From Asterias rubens (Eukaryota; Echinodermata; Asteroidea; Forcipulatida; Asteriidae): a stretch of 64,000 nucleotides of DNA. The number at the start of each line of letters is the position of its first letter. Position 1 is the first letter of the stretch. The translations under genes were made by a program, and so were the position numbers. The stretch covers positions 49,784 to 113,783 of the forward strand of contig NW_022985726.1 of assembly GCF_902459465.1 (NCBI RefSeq). Direction: 5' to 3'. Shown here piece after piece: positions 1-10,839 of this stretch. The notes beneath the pieces are model-generated. The model saw nothing but the letters and a program-made list of their open reading frames with translations, had not been told where the DNA came from and ran no database searches.

Positions 1-107
1 CTCCGCCTACAACACATGCGTAGATCGGTGCAAGTCACCGACCAGCTCGCGCACGCGCCGTTGCATAACTTCGTAAACACATAGCAAATGCACTGACCGT
101 CACAGTA

Positions 108-2290
108 CCAATGTTGTCTGCAAGTTGTAGGTGAAAATCACAACATTTGACATCTTGTAAAAACCTTCTGCACCATGGTTTGAGGATAGGGAGCTGTTAG
201 CTTGATGAACTTCCATAGTCGGTTAGATGTTCATCTTCATCATCAAATGGAGCAAACTCTGGCAGTGCTGACAATGGTTCTCCAATGGAGAACGGTTCAG
301 ACTTCCTGCAAATGTCAATGCGTTACGAATGTTGACGTCACAGCCCTGTTCACTGTGAATTTTTCGCAAGAGTTGAGCGTTATAGTTCAACTGATGTGAC
401 TTATTCATTGCGAATTTTTGACCTAACAAATTGTATCTTAATTTCATTCACAGGAAGTATGAACCAGATTTAGTCTAGTTGTGATTGAGGAGGGGGGCTT
501 GGAGTAGGAGTCTGGCCAGGTTGAGGGATGTATAGAGGAGGAATCACTGAAAAAGACCTAGGCATATGATGTAGAGTCAGAATGAATAGTAGAGACAGAA
601 ATAAGCAGGCAGAATGACAAGAAAGATTAACATGACTGGTATGAGCTGATTCTTTTATTTCATCACATGGTGGCTGTGAAATAGCCTGAATTACAAACAA
701 CAAAATGAATTTGATTCTGGCTGATGGGTCTGCACTAATGGTAAACTGTTGATGCTGATCATTGAATGAGAATACTAAACTAATCTGAGTGTTACTAGAT
801 TGGATGTTAGTTACAGGTACAATGTTCAGATTGTCATTTGAGGATGAAGGTTTTTATAGGGGAAATCTGTTTTTATAAAACTTGGATGACCATCACTTTT
901 TAAGTTGTCTTCGAAACCAGCTTGTTTTGTTGATAAGCTCTGTACTTAAACCCCAGTTCTTGTTCTCATGAATGGATTGTTGACCATGCAGAGCATGTTA
1001 TTTTTGTGCATTTTTAAAAACTACTCTTTGGTGCAGTTAATAAGTGAAGATTTAAAACACAAATAAAACTGATACTATTTGAGTTGCAAACATTTCCAAA
1101 ATACAGCAACGGATGTTTGTTGTGAAAATCCATATTGCATTAAGACTTTCTTACTTCATTTGAAGTTTTTATAATATATGATTATATTGCTGTATTAGGT
1201 CAAAAACAGTAAGTCCTCTCTATAACAATGTAGTATATCAGAAATCAGCTGAATAATATCTAGCATTTTAGTTTAAAATATTTGTCATATTTCGTTGAAA
1301 ATTTTTATGAACTAATATAAACTTTCAAAAACTCCCTAAGGGTCATTACAGTGTTACTTGGTTCACATCAAAAACAGCCTAATTTCCAAAGATCTAGAAA
1401 ACAAATTGAATTAAAAACAAACCACATTTCTTGTTCAAAGCCGATATAACAAATTGTTGCCTATCAAGAAAGACGATTTAAATATCTTCATGTCAAATCT
1501 ATATACTTTTGAACTAGTATTGGTAATTGATAACTATTTTGCTTGAGTATCTCCTTTTAAATTGGGAAAATACAAACTTCCTTCTATTTATATACATCCA
1601 AGACTACATTTACTTTTCTTCAGATAAATGTCTACAACCTATTTACATTTGATTTAATTGAATGCTTGACGTGCCTCTTGCGGTTGGCTTTTGTGAACTA
1701 CAATGATCTTTACAGCCTAATGAACTTGAAGGAGCGATGTTTGACCAGCATGAATGCTAAACTGCTGTAATTGAATTGCTCATTTTGTAAGATGAATGCT
1801 GATGCAAAAGGGGCAATCATTTTCAAACGAAATCGAAAATGCTTGATATTAAATTGAGTGAATTCTTACTGAAAGTGGTAAGGCAAACCAATCAAATACA
1901 TTTAAATTTGCAGATACCAGCAAAACCATACAGATCTACAAATCACCATTGATATCTAGCCTACAGCAAACGTTAATTGTTTTAAAAGGTTTTTCTTTTA
2001 GTAATATTCATTACATTGAATTAAAAAGATTTGCAAAATTCGCTGAAGGTGCATTAAATTAATGAGGTGCTCAAAAAGTCTCTTCATTTTACAATTCCAT
2101 GTGCGGTCTGCTGTTTTCAATAACAACATGCAATCTCAAAATACAACTCATCAAACTTCTAGAAGGGTGGTTGAGAGCAGTTTGCTTTTTAAAGGGTTAA
2201 ACAGAATAGTAGTATAACAAACTATTTAATGTTTTTTTTTGGTTCAAGAATTAGCTTCCCAATCTTTTTTCCAGTGTTCTATAGTGTAAA
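108..2290 (-). repeat. FReD 3'-flank block, copy 1
   Basis: This block recurs beside each FReD copy, at about 5385-7157, 15487-17475 and 28090-29865. Shared landmarks are the stretch around 108-230, the segment from about 480 onward, and the run just before the FReD stop codon. About 228-470 is not shared with the other copies, so something was inserted or lost there. On the minus strand at 470-703 a short frame gives a hydrophobic stretch followed by a proline-rich tail; the copies differ in frame here, so I do not call a gene. An ATTAAA-like polyadenylation signal lies near 2225-2230 in transcript orientation. Bases 1-107 hold nothing I recognise. Confidence 0.75.
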
Positions 2291-2294
2291 AGTT

Positions 2295-3368
2295 TTAGAG
2301 GCGCATTTTCATTGAACATGTTTTGACCGATTTGTATCCTGTCCCCCTATAAAACCAATTGATACCATCCAGGCTGGTAGATTCATATGGATAGTACATA
2401 CCATTTAAGTTAGTATCATAGCAACCAGTATACCACCATCCTCCTTTATTAGTTACAGCACAGTTCATCATGTTCATCATGCCCCACAGATCATTATTCT
2501 TGTCCTTAGTGGTGAACATCAGTCCATTGTGGTATTCAAGTGAATCTCCTGCTGTGCTGCTAGCCTTGTATGAGCCAATCTCAAGTCTAAAGTTGTTCCC
2601 ATCAATCTTGAAGTGTCCATATTCAGCAAAGGATTCTTCTCCATCCCATCTGACTATCTCAATCTTCAGCTTCCATGGTCCTGCAGACTTAGTCAGGGTA
2701 CGAAGGTTCTCATTTCCAAGCCAGAATTCACCAGATTTGTCACCAAAGCCATTCTGGTAGTCAACCCAGTTACGATAGAAATCAACACTGCCATCTTGTC
2801 GCCTCTGAATGACCATCCAGCCCTCACCATCAGTGTCCATGTCACAGTAGACTTGCAGGCCATCATTGAATCCAGCAGGGAATATTGTGTAGATACCACT
2901 CACATGACCTGCTTCGAGAAGCTCCTGGCAACTGCTGTATTGAGGCCCAGAGGAGATGGTTGTATCAGGCTCTGTAGGGAGTGCTTGGTCAGGTAGAGAG
3001 AGGTAAGGTGTTTCTACATCAGCATCAAAGTACACACTACCATAGTGTGTCATGAAGTCATCAGGATACTGAGCCCTGGTAGCATTGTTGAGCTCACACA
3101 GATGATCTTCTATGTTGTAATTGACTGAGTGGCACTGAGGATCAGCATGGCAGTAACTCACACAGAGGACATGAGACCAAGTAACTTTTGATTGATATGA
3201 AAGTTGAAGTAATTTTCTATTTTCTGCAGATAGAAACTCTCTCATATTTGTCTTACAGGCAGCTGCATCAGAAGCTGTTGTTTGATTGATGTTCAAAATG
3301 ATGAGTGTAAGAGTGATAGCTGCATGTAGCATCAGGAGTTGTGCATGAGAAGCCATCATACATTGCAT
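2295..3368 (-). CDS. Secreted PAN/apple-like plus fibrinogen-related domain protein (gene A)
   Basis: A single-exon gene for 357 residues. A hydrophobic signal peptide covers about residues 10-33. A short PAN/apple-like module follows (about 38-115; Cys 38, 69, 73, 79, 91), then a Thr/Pro linker, then a fibrinogen-related domain (about 143-357) with motifs CQELLEAGH, YCDMDTDGEGWMVIQRR, GEFWLGNE and GGWWYTGCYDTNLNGMYY. The two canonical FReD cysteine pairs are Cys147/175 and Cys303/316. Such proteins are usually secreted lectins binding acetylated or microbial glycans; that role is family inference. Oddities against genes B and C: the calcium loop reads DKNND instead of DKDND, the His before the ligand-site Cys is lost (MMNC for SVHC), a few residues are inserted there, and two extra cysteines found in B and C are absent. 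The first Met is used because it directly precedes the signal peptide and is shared with B and D. Confidence 0.9.
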   Translation of the reverse strand: MQCMMASHAQLLMLHAAITLTLIILNINQTTASDAAACKTNMREFLSAENRKLLQLSYQSKVTWSHVLCVSYCHADPQCHSVNYNIEDHLCELNNATRAQYPDDFMTHYGSVYFDADVETPYLSLPDQALPTEPDTTISSGPQYSSCQELLEAGHVSGIYTIFPAGFNDGLQVYCDMDTDGEGWMVIQRRQDGSVDFYRNWVDYQNGFGDKSGEFWLGNENLRTLTKSAGPWKLKIEIVRWDGEESFAEYGHFKIDGNNFRLEIGSYKASSTAGDSLEYHNGLMFTTKDKNNDLWGMMNMMNCAVTNKGGWWYTGCYDTNLNGMYYPYESTSLDGINWFYRGTGYKSVKTCSMKMRL

Positions 3369-4059
3369 GTAGAGTCAGCCTTGGTTGATATAGATTTGTT
3401 CAAGACCAATATCTCAAAATGAGTAAGCTGACGCTTCACTGCTTGATCTTATGGCATGTCAATTTAGGTGGTATGCTGTAATTGGTTACTCCTGGTCACA
3501 TGTTGGAAAGGCGCTAGCAGGAGTGATATGGTTGGTTGCCTGGGTGTTTTGTCTTTACCTCAAGCATGAAATTCAATTACTTTAAAATAAATACCAACTT
3601 GGTTAAAAAGTGTCCTTGTATTGGAACTACCAGGCAATTGTGTGCAAATCCACAGACAGTGAAAACAATGCTAGAGGTAGAAAATAATTTAATAAGTTTG
3701 CCGTTTTTTGTTATGATCAAGTTCCATTCAAACAACTTATATGACTCTTCCTTGTGGATATAACCACCATAAGGAGTTCACAAGAAATTTGTCAACCTGA
3801 GGTGTGTGTGTTCTTTGCTTTGGTGTATTGAGCACGGCATCAAGACCGGTGCAAATCAATATTTGCAGCCTCGACGCACGTTTTTTGAAATTATAAATTG
3901 TCGTTTTGAAAGATGTTCACTCTTGAGTGAAAAAAAGGGTTAAAAATAGCTGTAGTTATTAAATTAACTTACATTTCACCTTGAAAGCTGTGTGTACATG
4001 TCATCAAAGCCCAAGCCCATTTCAATGTATGGAAAAGGCAAGGCATTACTAGTTTGAGT
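3369..4059. other. 5' flank of gene A, shared with gene B
   Basis: This is upstream of gene A on the minus strand and is similar to 8222-8999 upstream of gene B. The proximal part aligns with the flank of D (31335-31500). The site matching D's clean TATA box reads CCATAAGATC here, so the box is eroded. About 3780-4060 matches 8720-9000. No further gene seen. Confidence 0.55.
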
Positions 4060-4310
4060 GGCACATTTTCATGGAACAGTGTTTGACCCATTTACTTGTA
4101 ATCACCAGAATAAATTAATGCATACCATCATATCTGGTGGTTTTGATATGGACAATTTATATTAGAACAATATCATGCCTTCAACCAGCATCATCCTTTG
4201 TACTGCACATCACAGTTCTGGTACTGCCCCATCCCACTGATGATTATTGTCCTTGCCCACAGTGCTGAACATCATTCCATCGTGGTAATCAATTTCATCA
4301 CTTTTCGTGT
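4060..4310 (-). pseudogene. FReD 3'-end relic (C-terminal part only)
   Basis: On the minus strand this encodes a recognisable FReD C-terminal part (DEIDYHDGMMFSTVGKDNNH, matching LEYHNGMMFSTKDKDND of gene B). It then hits a stop after WDGAVPEL and continues in other frames to the equivalent of the gene's end. The PAN module, the signal peptide and the first half of the FReD are absent. It is much more diverged than genes A-C, so it is an older paralogue. The same relic occurs at 9000-9243, where a retrotransposon interrupts it at the equivalent of base 4303. Confidence 0.8.
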
Positions 4311-4385
4311 TCATAACTGCTCTTGTTTTATACGCATGTGTAAAACTAAAAATACGTTTTTTGGAGTTAAACAGAGAACAATTGA

Positions 4386-4469
4386 CTAGAGTGGGATCCG
4401 AACCAATGACATTTGGATTAACGTGCCGGCGCTGTAATCCAAAGGTCGTTGGTTCAAATCCCACTCTAG
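4386..4469. repeat. 84-bp near-perfect palindrome with tRNA-like B-box arms, copy 1
   Basis: Two arms of about 35 bp (4386-4420 and 4435-4469) are inverted copies with few mismatches and a loop of about 14 bases. Each arm contains a GGTTCAAATCC or GGTTCGGATCC sequence resembling the RNA polymerase III B box and T-arm of a tRNA, pointing in opposite directions. It is not a tRNA gene: there is no proper acceptor-D-anticodon layout. A second copy is at 10630-10713. It may be a foldback made from two tRNA or SINE 3' halves. Confidence 0.55.
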
Positions 4470-5384
4470 CTTTTCAAGGCTTTTGTCTGGCTCAATGCTC
4501 ATACTGATTAGGCGGCTGGGCGGTACAGTGGCTAAATTAAATGGTTAAGTTTGGTCAGACAAATAATTGAACCTCATAAGAAATATAATAAGGACATAGG
4601 AAACACCAAACACAGAGCCATGGTGAACCTTACCCTCCCTCCATTTTGGGGATTGATTGATTAACATCTTTGAAAGGGGAACTGTTTGTTCATAGTTTTT
4701 TGTACAGTAAACAACTCTTTGTGTTTGCTGAAAGAACAGGAAACAAAGTTAGGAAATTAAAACACATACAAATTATTGAGTTAAAACATTTTCAACCAAA
4801 CTTTACCAAATACAAGTTGCACAAGTATGCAAATCACAATTGATGAATAGATTAATGTAATCTGCAGTGGTTGCTATTTATTTGAAGGAATCTTGTTGTT
4901 GAATTAAAACTTGTTTACATTGGAAGAAAGTATGTTCATACATTTGTATCTCTTTGGGTTAAACAATCCAAATCTTTTCTGTATTATGTTGTATGGATAC
5001 TTATAGGCCGGGGGGACCATGATGATTCATTAACATCTAGCAAGATTTGGCAGTCCTATGGTTCATACCCTAGTTATTATACATCCAGGTGCCTTATTCC
5101 CAATATGTTTTTTAATGTGGTGCTTTTGTGGGGTTAGTAGTCTTGATCTATTGAAGCCAGAAGGCTGCAAGAGAATAGCGCCCTCTACTGCCTCCAGAGC
5201 TTGGTACTCATCACCTGTTTTTACTTTGCATGTTCATAGACTCCCTAAGTTGACAAAAGGTGTGGAAATTGGTCAAGGAAATTTAATTAGACCCTCTTGA
5301 TCTTTTACCATGTTGAGGTTCCCATGTATAGAGGTTCTGCTTCCTTATTGTTTAGAATTTGAATAATTTTTGTGTATAAGTTTA
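4470..5384. other. Intergenic, partly duplicated sequence
   Basis: No gene is supported. About 4860-5310 is similar to 14830-15210 and 27420-27810 and belongs to the duplicated FReD cluster background. Short open frames are not conserved between the copies. Confidence 0.5.
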
Positions 5385-7157
5385 TTTCCTAGTTGTGATT
5401 TTGGAGGGCTGGACTTGGATTAGGAGTCTGGTCAGGTTGAGGGATGTGTGGAAGAGGAATCACTGAAAAAGACCTAGGCATGATGTAGAGTCAGAATGAA
5501 TAGTATAGAGACAGAAATAAGCAGGCAGAATGACAAGAAAGATTAACATGACTGGTATGAGCTGATTATTTTATTTCATCACATGGTGGCTGTGAAATAG
5601 CCTGAATTACAAACAACAAAATGAATTTGATTCTGGCTGATGGGACTGCACTAATGGTAAACTGTTGATGCTGATCATTGAATGAGAATACTAAACTAAT
5701 CTGAGTGTTACTAGATTGGATGTTAGTTACAGGTACAATGTTCAGATTGTCGTTTGAGGATGAAGGTTTTTAGAGGGGAATATCTGTTAGTATAAAACTT
5801 GGATGATCACCGTTTTTTAAGTTGTCTTCAAACCAGCTTGTTTTGTTGATAAGCTCTGTACTAAAACCCAAATTCTTGTTTTCATGAATGGATTGTTGAC
5901 CATGCAGAGCATGCATTGAATAAGGTTTACCAGCATGTTATTTTTGTGCATTTTTTAAAACTACTCTTTGGTGCAGTTAATAAGTTAAGATTTAAAACAC
6001 AAATAAAACTTATACTATTTTAGTTGCAAACATTTCAGCAATGGATACAGCAATGGATATTTATTACAGCAATGGATATTTGTTGTGAAAATTTATGCGT
6101 TAAGACTTTCTTACTTCAAGTTTTTATAATATATGATTATATTGCTGTATTAGGTCAAAAACAGTAAGTCCTTTCAATAACAATGTAGTATATCAGAAAT
6201 CAGCTGAATAATATCTAACATATAGTTTAAAACATTTGTCATATTTAGTTTTATTTTATGGACTGATATAAACTTTCAAAAACTCCCTAAGGGTCATTAC
6301 AGTGTTACTTGGTTCACATCGAACCTAGTTTCCAAAGATCTAGAAAACAAATTGAATTAAAAACAAACCACGTGTCTTGTTCAAAGCCGATACTACAAAT
6401 TATTGCATATCGAGAAAGACGATTTAAATATCTTCATGTCACATCTATATACTTTTGAACTAGACAAGACTACATTTACTTTTCTTCAGATAAATGTCTA
6501 CAACCTATTTACATTTGATTTAATTGAATGCTTGACGTGCCTCTTGCGGTTGGCTTTTGTGAACTACAATGATCTTTACAGCCTAATGAACTTGAAGGAG
6601 CGTTGTTTGACCAGCATGAATGCTAAACTGCAGTAATTGAATTGCTCATTTTGTAAGATGAATGCTGATGCAAAAAGGGCAATCATTTTCAAACGAAATC
6701 GAAGGTGTTTGATATTAAATTGAGTGAATTCTTACTGAAAGTGGCAAGGCAAAGCAATCAAATACATTTAAATTTACAGATACCAGCAAAACTACACAGA
6801 TCTACAAATCACCATTGATATCTAGCCTACACCAAACGTTAATTGTTTTAAAAGGTTTTTCTTTTAGTAATATTCATTACATTGAATTAAAAAGATTTGC
6901 AAAATTCGCTGAAGGTGCATTAAATTAATGAGGTGCTCAAAAAGTCTCTTTATTTTACAATTCCATGTGCGGTCTGCTGTTTTCAATAACAACATACAAT
7001 CTCAAAATACAACTCATCAAACTTCTAGAAGGGTGATTGAGAGCAGTTTGCATTTTAAAGGGTTAAACAGAATAGTAGTATAACAAACTATTTAATGTGT
7101 TTTTTTATTCAAGAATTAGCTTCCCAATCTTTTTTCCAGTGTTCTATTGTGTAAAAG
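5385..7157 (-). repeat. FReD 3'-flank block, copy 2
   Basis: The second copy of the block lying 3' of each FReD gene. It lacks the 5'-most part present at 108-230 and 15487-15620 and carries small indels, for example a local triplication of a CAGCAATGGATA-like motif near 6036-6080. Its end abuts the stop codon of gene B exactly as the other copies abut theirs. Confidence 0.75.
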
Positions 7158-7159
7158 TT

Positions 7160-8221
7160 TTAGAGGCGCATTTTCATTGAACATGTTTTGACCGATTTGT
7201 ATCCTGTCCCACTATAAAACCAATTAATGCCATCCGGGCTGGTAGATTCATATGGATAGTACATACCATTTAAGTTAGTATCATAGCACTCATTATACCA
7301 CCATCCTCCTTTTCTAGTTACAGCACAGTGAACACTGTCCCACCGATCATTATCCTTGTCCTTCGTGCTAAACATCATTCCATTGTGGTATTCAAGTGCA
7401 TCTTCTGCTGTGCTGCTCGCCTTGTAGGAGCCAATCTCAAGTCTAAAGTTGTCCCCATCAATCTTGAAGTGTCCATATTCAGCAAAGGATTCTTCTCCAT
7501 CCCATCTGACTATCTCAATCTTCAGCTTCCATGGTCCTGCAGACTCAGTCAGGGTACGTAGGTTCTCATTTCCAAGCCAGAATTCACCAGACAAGCAGCC
7601 AAAGCCATTCTGGTAGTCAACCCAGTTACGATAGAAATCAACACTGCCATCTTGACGCCTCTGAATGACCATCCAGCCCACACCATCAGTGTCCATGTCA
7701 CAATAGACTTGTAGGGTGTTGTTGAATCCAGCAGGGAATATTGTGTAGATACCACTCTTATTATGACCTGCCTCAAGAAGCTCCTGGCAACTGCTGTATT
7801 GAGGCCCAGTGGCTGTATCAGGCTGTGTAGGGAGTTCTTGGTCAGGTAGAGAGAAGTGAGGTGTTTCTACATCAGCATCAAAGTACACACTACTACAGTA
7901 TGTAATGAAGTCATCAGGATACTGAACCCTGGTAGCATTGTTGAGCTCACACAGATGATCTTCAATGTTGTAATTGACTGAGTGGCACTGAGGATCAGCA
8001 TGGCAGTAACTCACACAGAGAACATGAGACCAAGTAACTTTTGATTGATAAGAAATGTGATGTAATTTTCTATTTTCTGCAGATAGAAACTCTTTCATCT
8101 TTGTCTTACAGGCAGTTGCATCAGAAGCTGTTGTTAGATTGATGTTTAAAATGATGAGTGTAAGAGTGATAGCTGCATGTAGCATCAGGAGTTGTGTTAA
8201 AGAAGCCATCATACATTGCAT
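7160..8221 (-). CDS. Secreted PAN/apple-like plus fibrinogen-related domain protein (gene B)
   Basis: Single exon, 353 residues, same architecture as gene A: signal peptide (about 10-33), PAN-like module (Cys 38, 69, 73, 79, 91), Thr/Pro linker, FReD from about 140. FReD cysteine pairs are Cys145/174 and Cys299/312. The calcium loop DKDND is complete (Asp288, 290, 292), and SVHC keeps the His-Cys of the acetyl-group ligand site known in tachylectin and ficolin-like FReDs. Two further cysteines, Cys109 in the linker side of the PAN module and Cys209 in FGCLSGEFW, are shared with gene C but absent from A. Glycosylation sequons are at about 95, 154 and 167. Probably an extracellular defence lectin (inference). 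The start is the same Met as in A and D. Confidence 0.9.
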   Translation of the reverse strand: MQCMMASLTQLLMLHAAITLTLIILNINLTTASDATACKTKMKEFLSAENRKLHHISYQSKVTWSHVLCVSYCHADPQCHSVNYNIEDHLCELNNATRVQYPDDFITYCSSVYFDADVETPHFSLPDQELPTQPDTATGPQYSSCQELLEAGHNKSGIYTIFPAGFNNTLQVYCDMDTDGVGWMVIQRRQDGSVDFYRNWVDYQNGFGCLSGEFWLGNENLRTLTESAGPWKLKIEIVRWDGEESFAEYGHFKIDGDNFRLEIGSYKASSTAEDALEYHNGMMFSTKDKDNDRWDSVHCAVTRKGGWWYNECYDTNLNGMYYPYESTSPDGINWFYSGTGYKSVKTCSMKMRL

Positions 8222-8999
8222 GTAGATTCAATCTTGGTTGATTTGGATTTGCTTCCAGACCAATATCTCAAAAATAGAAGGCTGACTCTTCACCGGCTGA
8301 TTGTATGGAATAGAGACTGATGTGGGATGCTGTAATTGGTTATCGCTTGTCACATGTTGTAGTAAAAGCACAAGCAGGAGTGATATGGTTGGTAGGCTTG
8401 CTGTTTTGTCTTCACCTCTTGCGTGAAATTCAATTACTAAAAGCACCACCAGCAGTCATATGGTTGGTAGGCTTGCTGTTTTGTCTTCACCTTGTGCGTG
8501 AAATTCAATTACTTAATAAATACCAATTAGGTTAAATACCAGGCAATAGTGTATAAATCCACGGACAGTTGAACAATGCTAGAGGTCAGATTACAACAGA
8601 AAAACTACTGGGTTGAAAATAATTTAATTAGTTTGCCGTTTTTTGTTATGATCAAATTCCCTTCAAACAACTTAAATATGACTCGTCCTTGTGGATATAA
8701 CCACCACAAGATGTTCACAAAAACTTTGTCATACTGACGTGAGTGTGTTCTTTGCATCGGTGTATTGAGCACTACATGTACATCAAGAACGATGCAAATT
8801 AATATTTGCAGCCTCGTTGCACGTTTACTGAAATTATAAGTTGTCATTTCTAAAGATGTTCACTCTTGAGTGGTAAAAAGGGTTAAAAATAGCTGTAGTT
8901 ATTAAATTAACTTACATTTCACCTTGAAAGCTCTGTGTACATGTCATCAAAGCCCAAGCCCATTTCAAGGTATGGAAAAGGCAAGGCATTACTAGTTTG
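8222..8999. other. 5' flank of gene B
   Basis: Homologous to 3369-4059. The position of D's TATA box reads CCATACAATC here. It contains the 75-bp tandem duplication listed separately. No other gene is supported. Confidence 0.5.
8383..8514. repeat. 75-bp tandem duplication upstream of gene B
   Basis: The motif ATATGGTTGGTAGGCTTGCT recurs at 8383 and 8458, followed in both cases by a TTTTGTCTTCACC stretch and AAATTCAATTACT. The flanks of genes A and D have one copy, so this is a local duplication specific to gene B. Confidence 0.8.
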
Positions 9000-9243
9000 A
9001 GTGGCACATTTTCATGGAACAGTGTTTGACCCATTTACTTGTAATTACCAGAATAGATGAATGCATACCATCATATCTGGTGGTTTTGATATGGACAATT
9101 TATATTAGAACAATATCATGCCTTCAACCAGCATCATCCTTTGTACTGCACATCATAGTTCTGGTACTGCCCCATCCCACTGATGATTATTGTCCTTGCC
9201 CACAGTGCTGAACATCATTCCATTGTGGTAATCAATTTCATCA
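9000..9243 (-). pseudogene. FReD 3'-end relic, interrupted by a retrotransposon
   Basis: Closely similar to 4060-4303 and broken in the same way (C-terminal FReD part with a stop after GAVPEL). At 9243 the match to the first relic stops; it resumes at 10546 after 1.3 kb of inserted retroelement. The two relics were therefore one duplicated sequence before the insertion. Confidence 0.8.
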
Positions 9244-10199
9244 AATGGAAAACAGTGCCCTCTGGAATTGCACAGGGTTCAATTCTAGGACCTCTCTTAT
9301 TTACATTATTTGTTAACGAACTTCCTGAATGTTTAAGTAATAAATGTTTACTTTATGCTGATGATCTAAAGGTTTTTCGTCAGATTGGTTGCACAGCCGA
9401 TACTATTTCTTTGCAGGCTGACTTAGATAGAATTCTTGACAAGTCTAAAACATGGCGTCTATTTCTTAACGTTAACAAATGTAGCATTTTAACCCTGACT
9501 CTTAAGAAGAAGCCTGTCAAATTTGATTATACCTTAGGTGATAATATTCTTACTCGTGTTGATGTCCAAAAAGATCTTGGTATTTTTATTGACAGCAGAC
9601 TCACTTTCAACTCGCATGTTAATACTATTATCAAAAGAGCCAATCGCATGAGTGGTTTAGTATGGCGTAACTTTCGCTCCTTAAAGAATGAGCATGTTTT
9701 ACGTACCTTGTTTTGTTCTCTCATCAGACCTAATCTTGAATTTTGTACCATTGTATTTAACTCTATTTCAGCCCATCAAGCACATAGACTAGAGGGAGTT
9801 CAGTTTCGTTTTCTCAAATTTATTCATAGGACACTAAATAATGGCACTGTTTATAACTTGGATTATCTTGACCTATGTAAAATGTACAGACTTCCACCCC
9901 TTATACAGAGAAGAATATTGAATGACTGTCTATTTCTATACAAATCTTTCCACAATCATTTTAGCAACACTGAGTTCAACCCCTTTGCCTTACATGTTCC
10001 TAACCGTAATACTAGACAGTCTATTAAACACATCTTATATGTGCCAAGGAATCGGGTAGATGTGACAAAGCGTGGCTTTTTGTCAAGGATTTCCTCCACA
10101 TATAATAGTATCCATGGTTCTTGTGATGTGTTCGGAGCCCCTTCTCTTAATTCCTTTCGTGGTCAGGTTTTGAGTGCCATATCCTCTTCCAGTAACTAA
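9244..10199 (+). pseudogene. Reverse transcriptase C-terminal fragment, non-LTR type
   Basis: An open frame of about 318 residues from the insertion edge to the TAA at 10199. A longer frame starting at 9183 only reads through the FReD relic and is not a real start. RT motif B (SGIAQGSILGPLLFTLFVNE) and the catalytic box YADD (in LLYADDLKVF) are present, followed by motif D/E (KDLGIFIDSRLTFNSHV) and the long C-terminal tail usual in CR1/jockey-type elements. The endonuclease and the fingers part of the RT are missing. No internal stops, so the insertion is fairly recent, but without a 5' end it cannot be autonomous. Confidence 0.85.
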
Positions 10200-10545
10200 T
10201 GTATACATGTATTTACAGTGTTTTGTTTTATTTTATTTGGTATTGTTTACATCCATTTTTTTTTTTTTCCCTTGTCTTTTTTATCGTTTATTCTGTTTAT
10301 AATTTATTTTAAATATATTTTCACAGTCGTTCATGGTGGTCTGTTTCTGTTCCCTATTTTATTTTACTTAATCTTCAATGTATGCTTTAATTTTCTTTCC
10401 TAAGATGATTCTATTTTAATTGTTAACTTTGTACATATCAGATTGTTTTTATATAGGCTATATGAATATTTCTTATTGTTTTTTTTTGTATCCTTTCCTG
10501 TAATTGGCGGCTCGTTCGCTGTTGGTTTGGTCAATAAATATATCA
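9244..10545 (+). mobile_element. 5'-truncated non-LTR retrotransposon (CR1/jockey-like)
   Basis: Comparison with the uninterrupted relic at 4303/4304 gives the exact boundaries. The insert begins at 9244 and ends around 10545, with the short motif TCA/ATCA repeated at both edges as a likely target duplication. It holds the C-terminal half of a reverse transcriptase and a T-rich 3' UTR ending in AATAAATATATCA. A 5' truncation and AT-rich tail fit target-primed reverse transcription. Confidence 0.85.
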
Positions 10546-10629
10546 CTTTTCGTGTTCATAACTGCTGTTGTTTTATACGCATTTGTAAAACTAAAAATAC
10601 GTTTTTGGGGTTAAACAGAGGACAATTGA

Positions 10630-10713
10630 CTGGAGTGGGATCCTAACCAATCACATCCGGATTAACGTGCTAGCGCTGTAATCCAAAGGTCGTTGGTTCA
10701 AATCCCACTCCAG
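10630..10713. repeat. 84-bp palindrome with tRNA-like arms, copy 2
   Basis: Same foldback as 4386-4469, here with arms beginning CTGGAGTGGGAT and ending ATCCCACTCCAG. Compensating differences between the copies (CTAGAG...CTCTAG versus CTGGAG...CTCCAG) keep the outer stem paired. Confidence 0.55.
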
Positions 10714-10839
10714 CCAATTTGTTTTTGTTCAAACCCCAAAATCATTTAAAATTTTACCCAGTCAGATTCCCTTCTTATTGTAAACTCAAAATACAAATAC
10801 ATTAGAAATATAAAGAGTTATGTAAAAAGTAAAAAGTAC

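Noticed and set aside
2470-2996. Plus-strand open frames over gene A (and equivalents over B, C and D)
   Set aside because: They are antisense shadows of the FReD coding sequence and carry no domain.
4386-4469. tRNA gene
   Set aside because: B-box-like sequence is present, but there is no cloverleaf; the element is a symmetrical foldback with opposed T-arm-like halves.
9183-9243. Start codon upstream of the reverse transcriptase frame
   Set aside because: This part of the frame is antisense to a FReD relic; the match to the uninterrupted relic shows that the retroelement begins at 9244.
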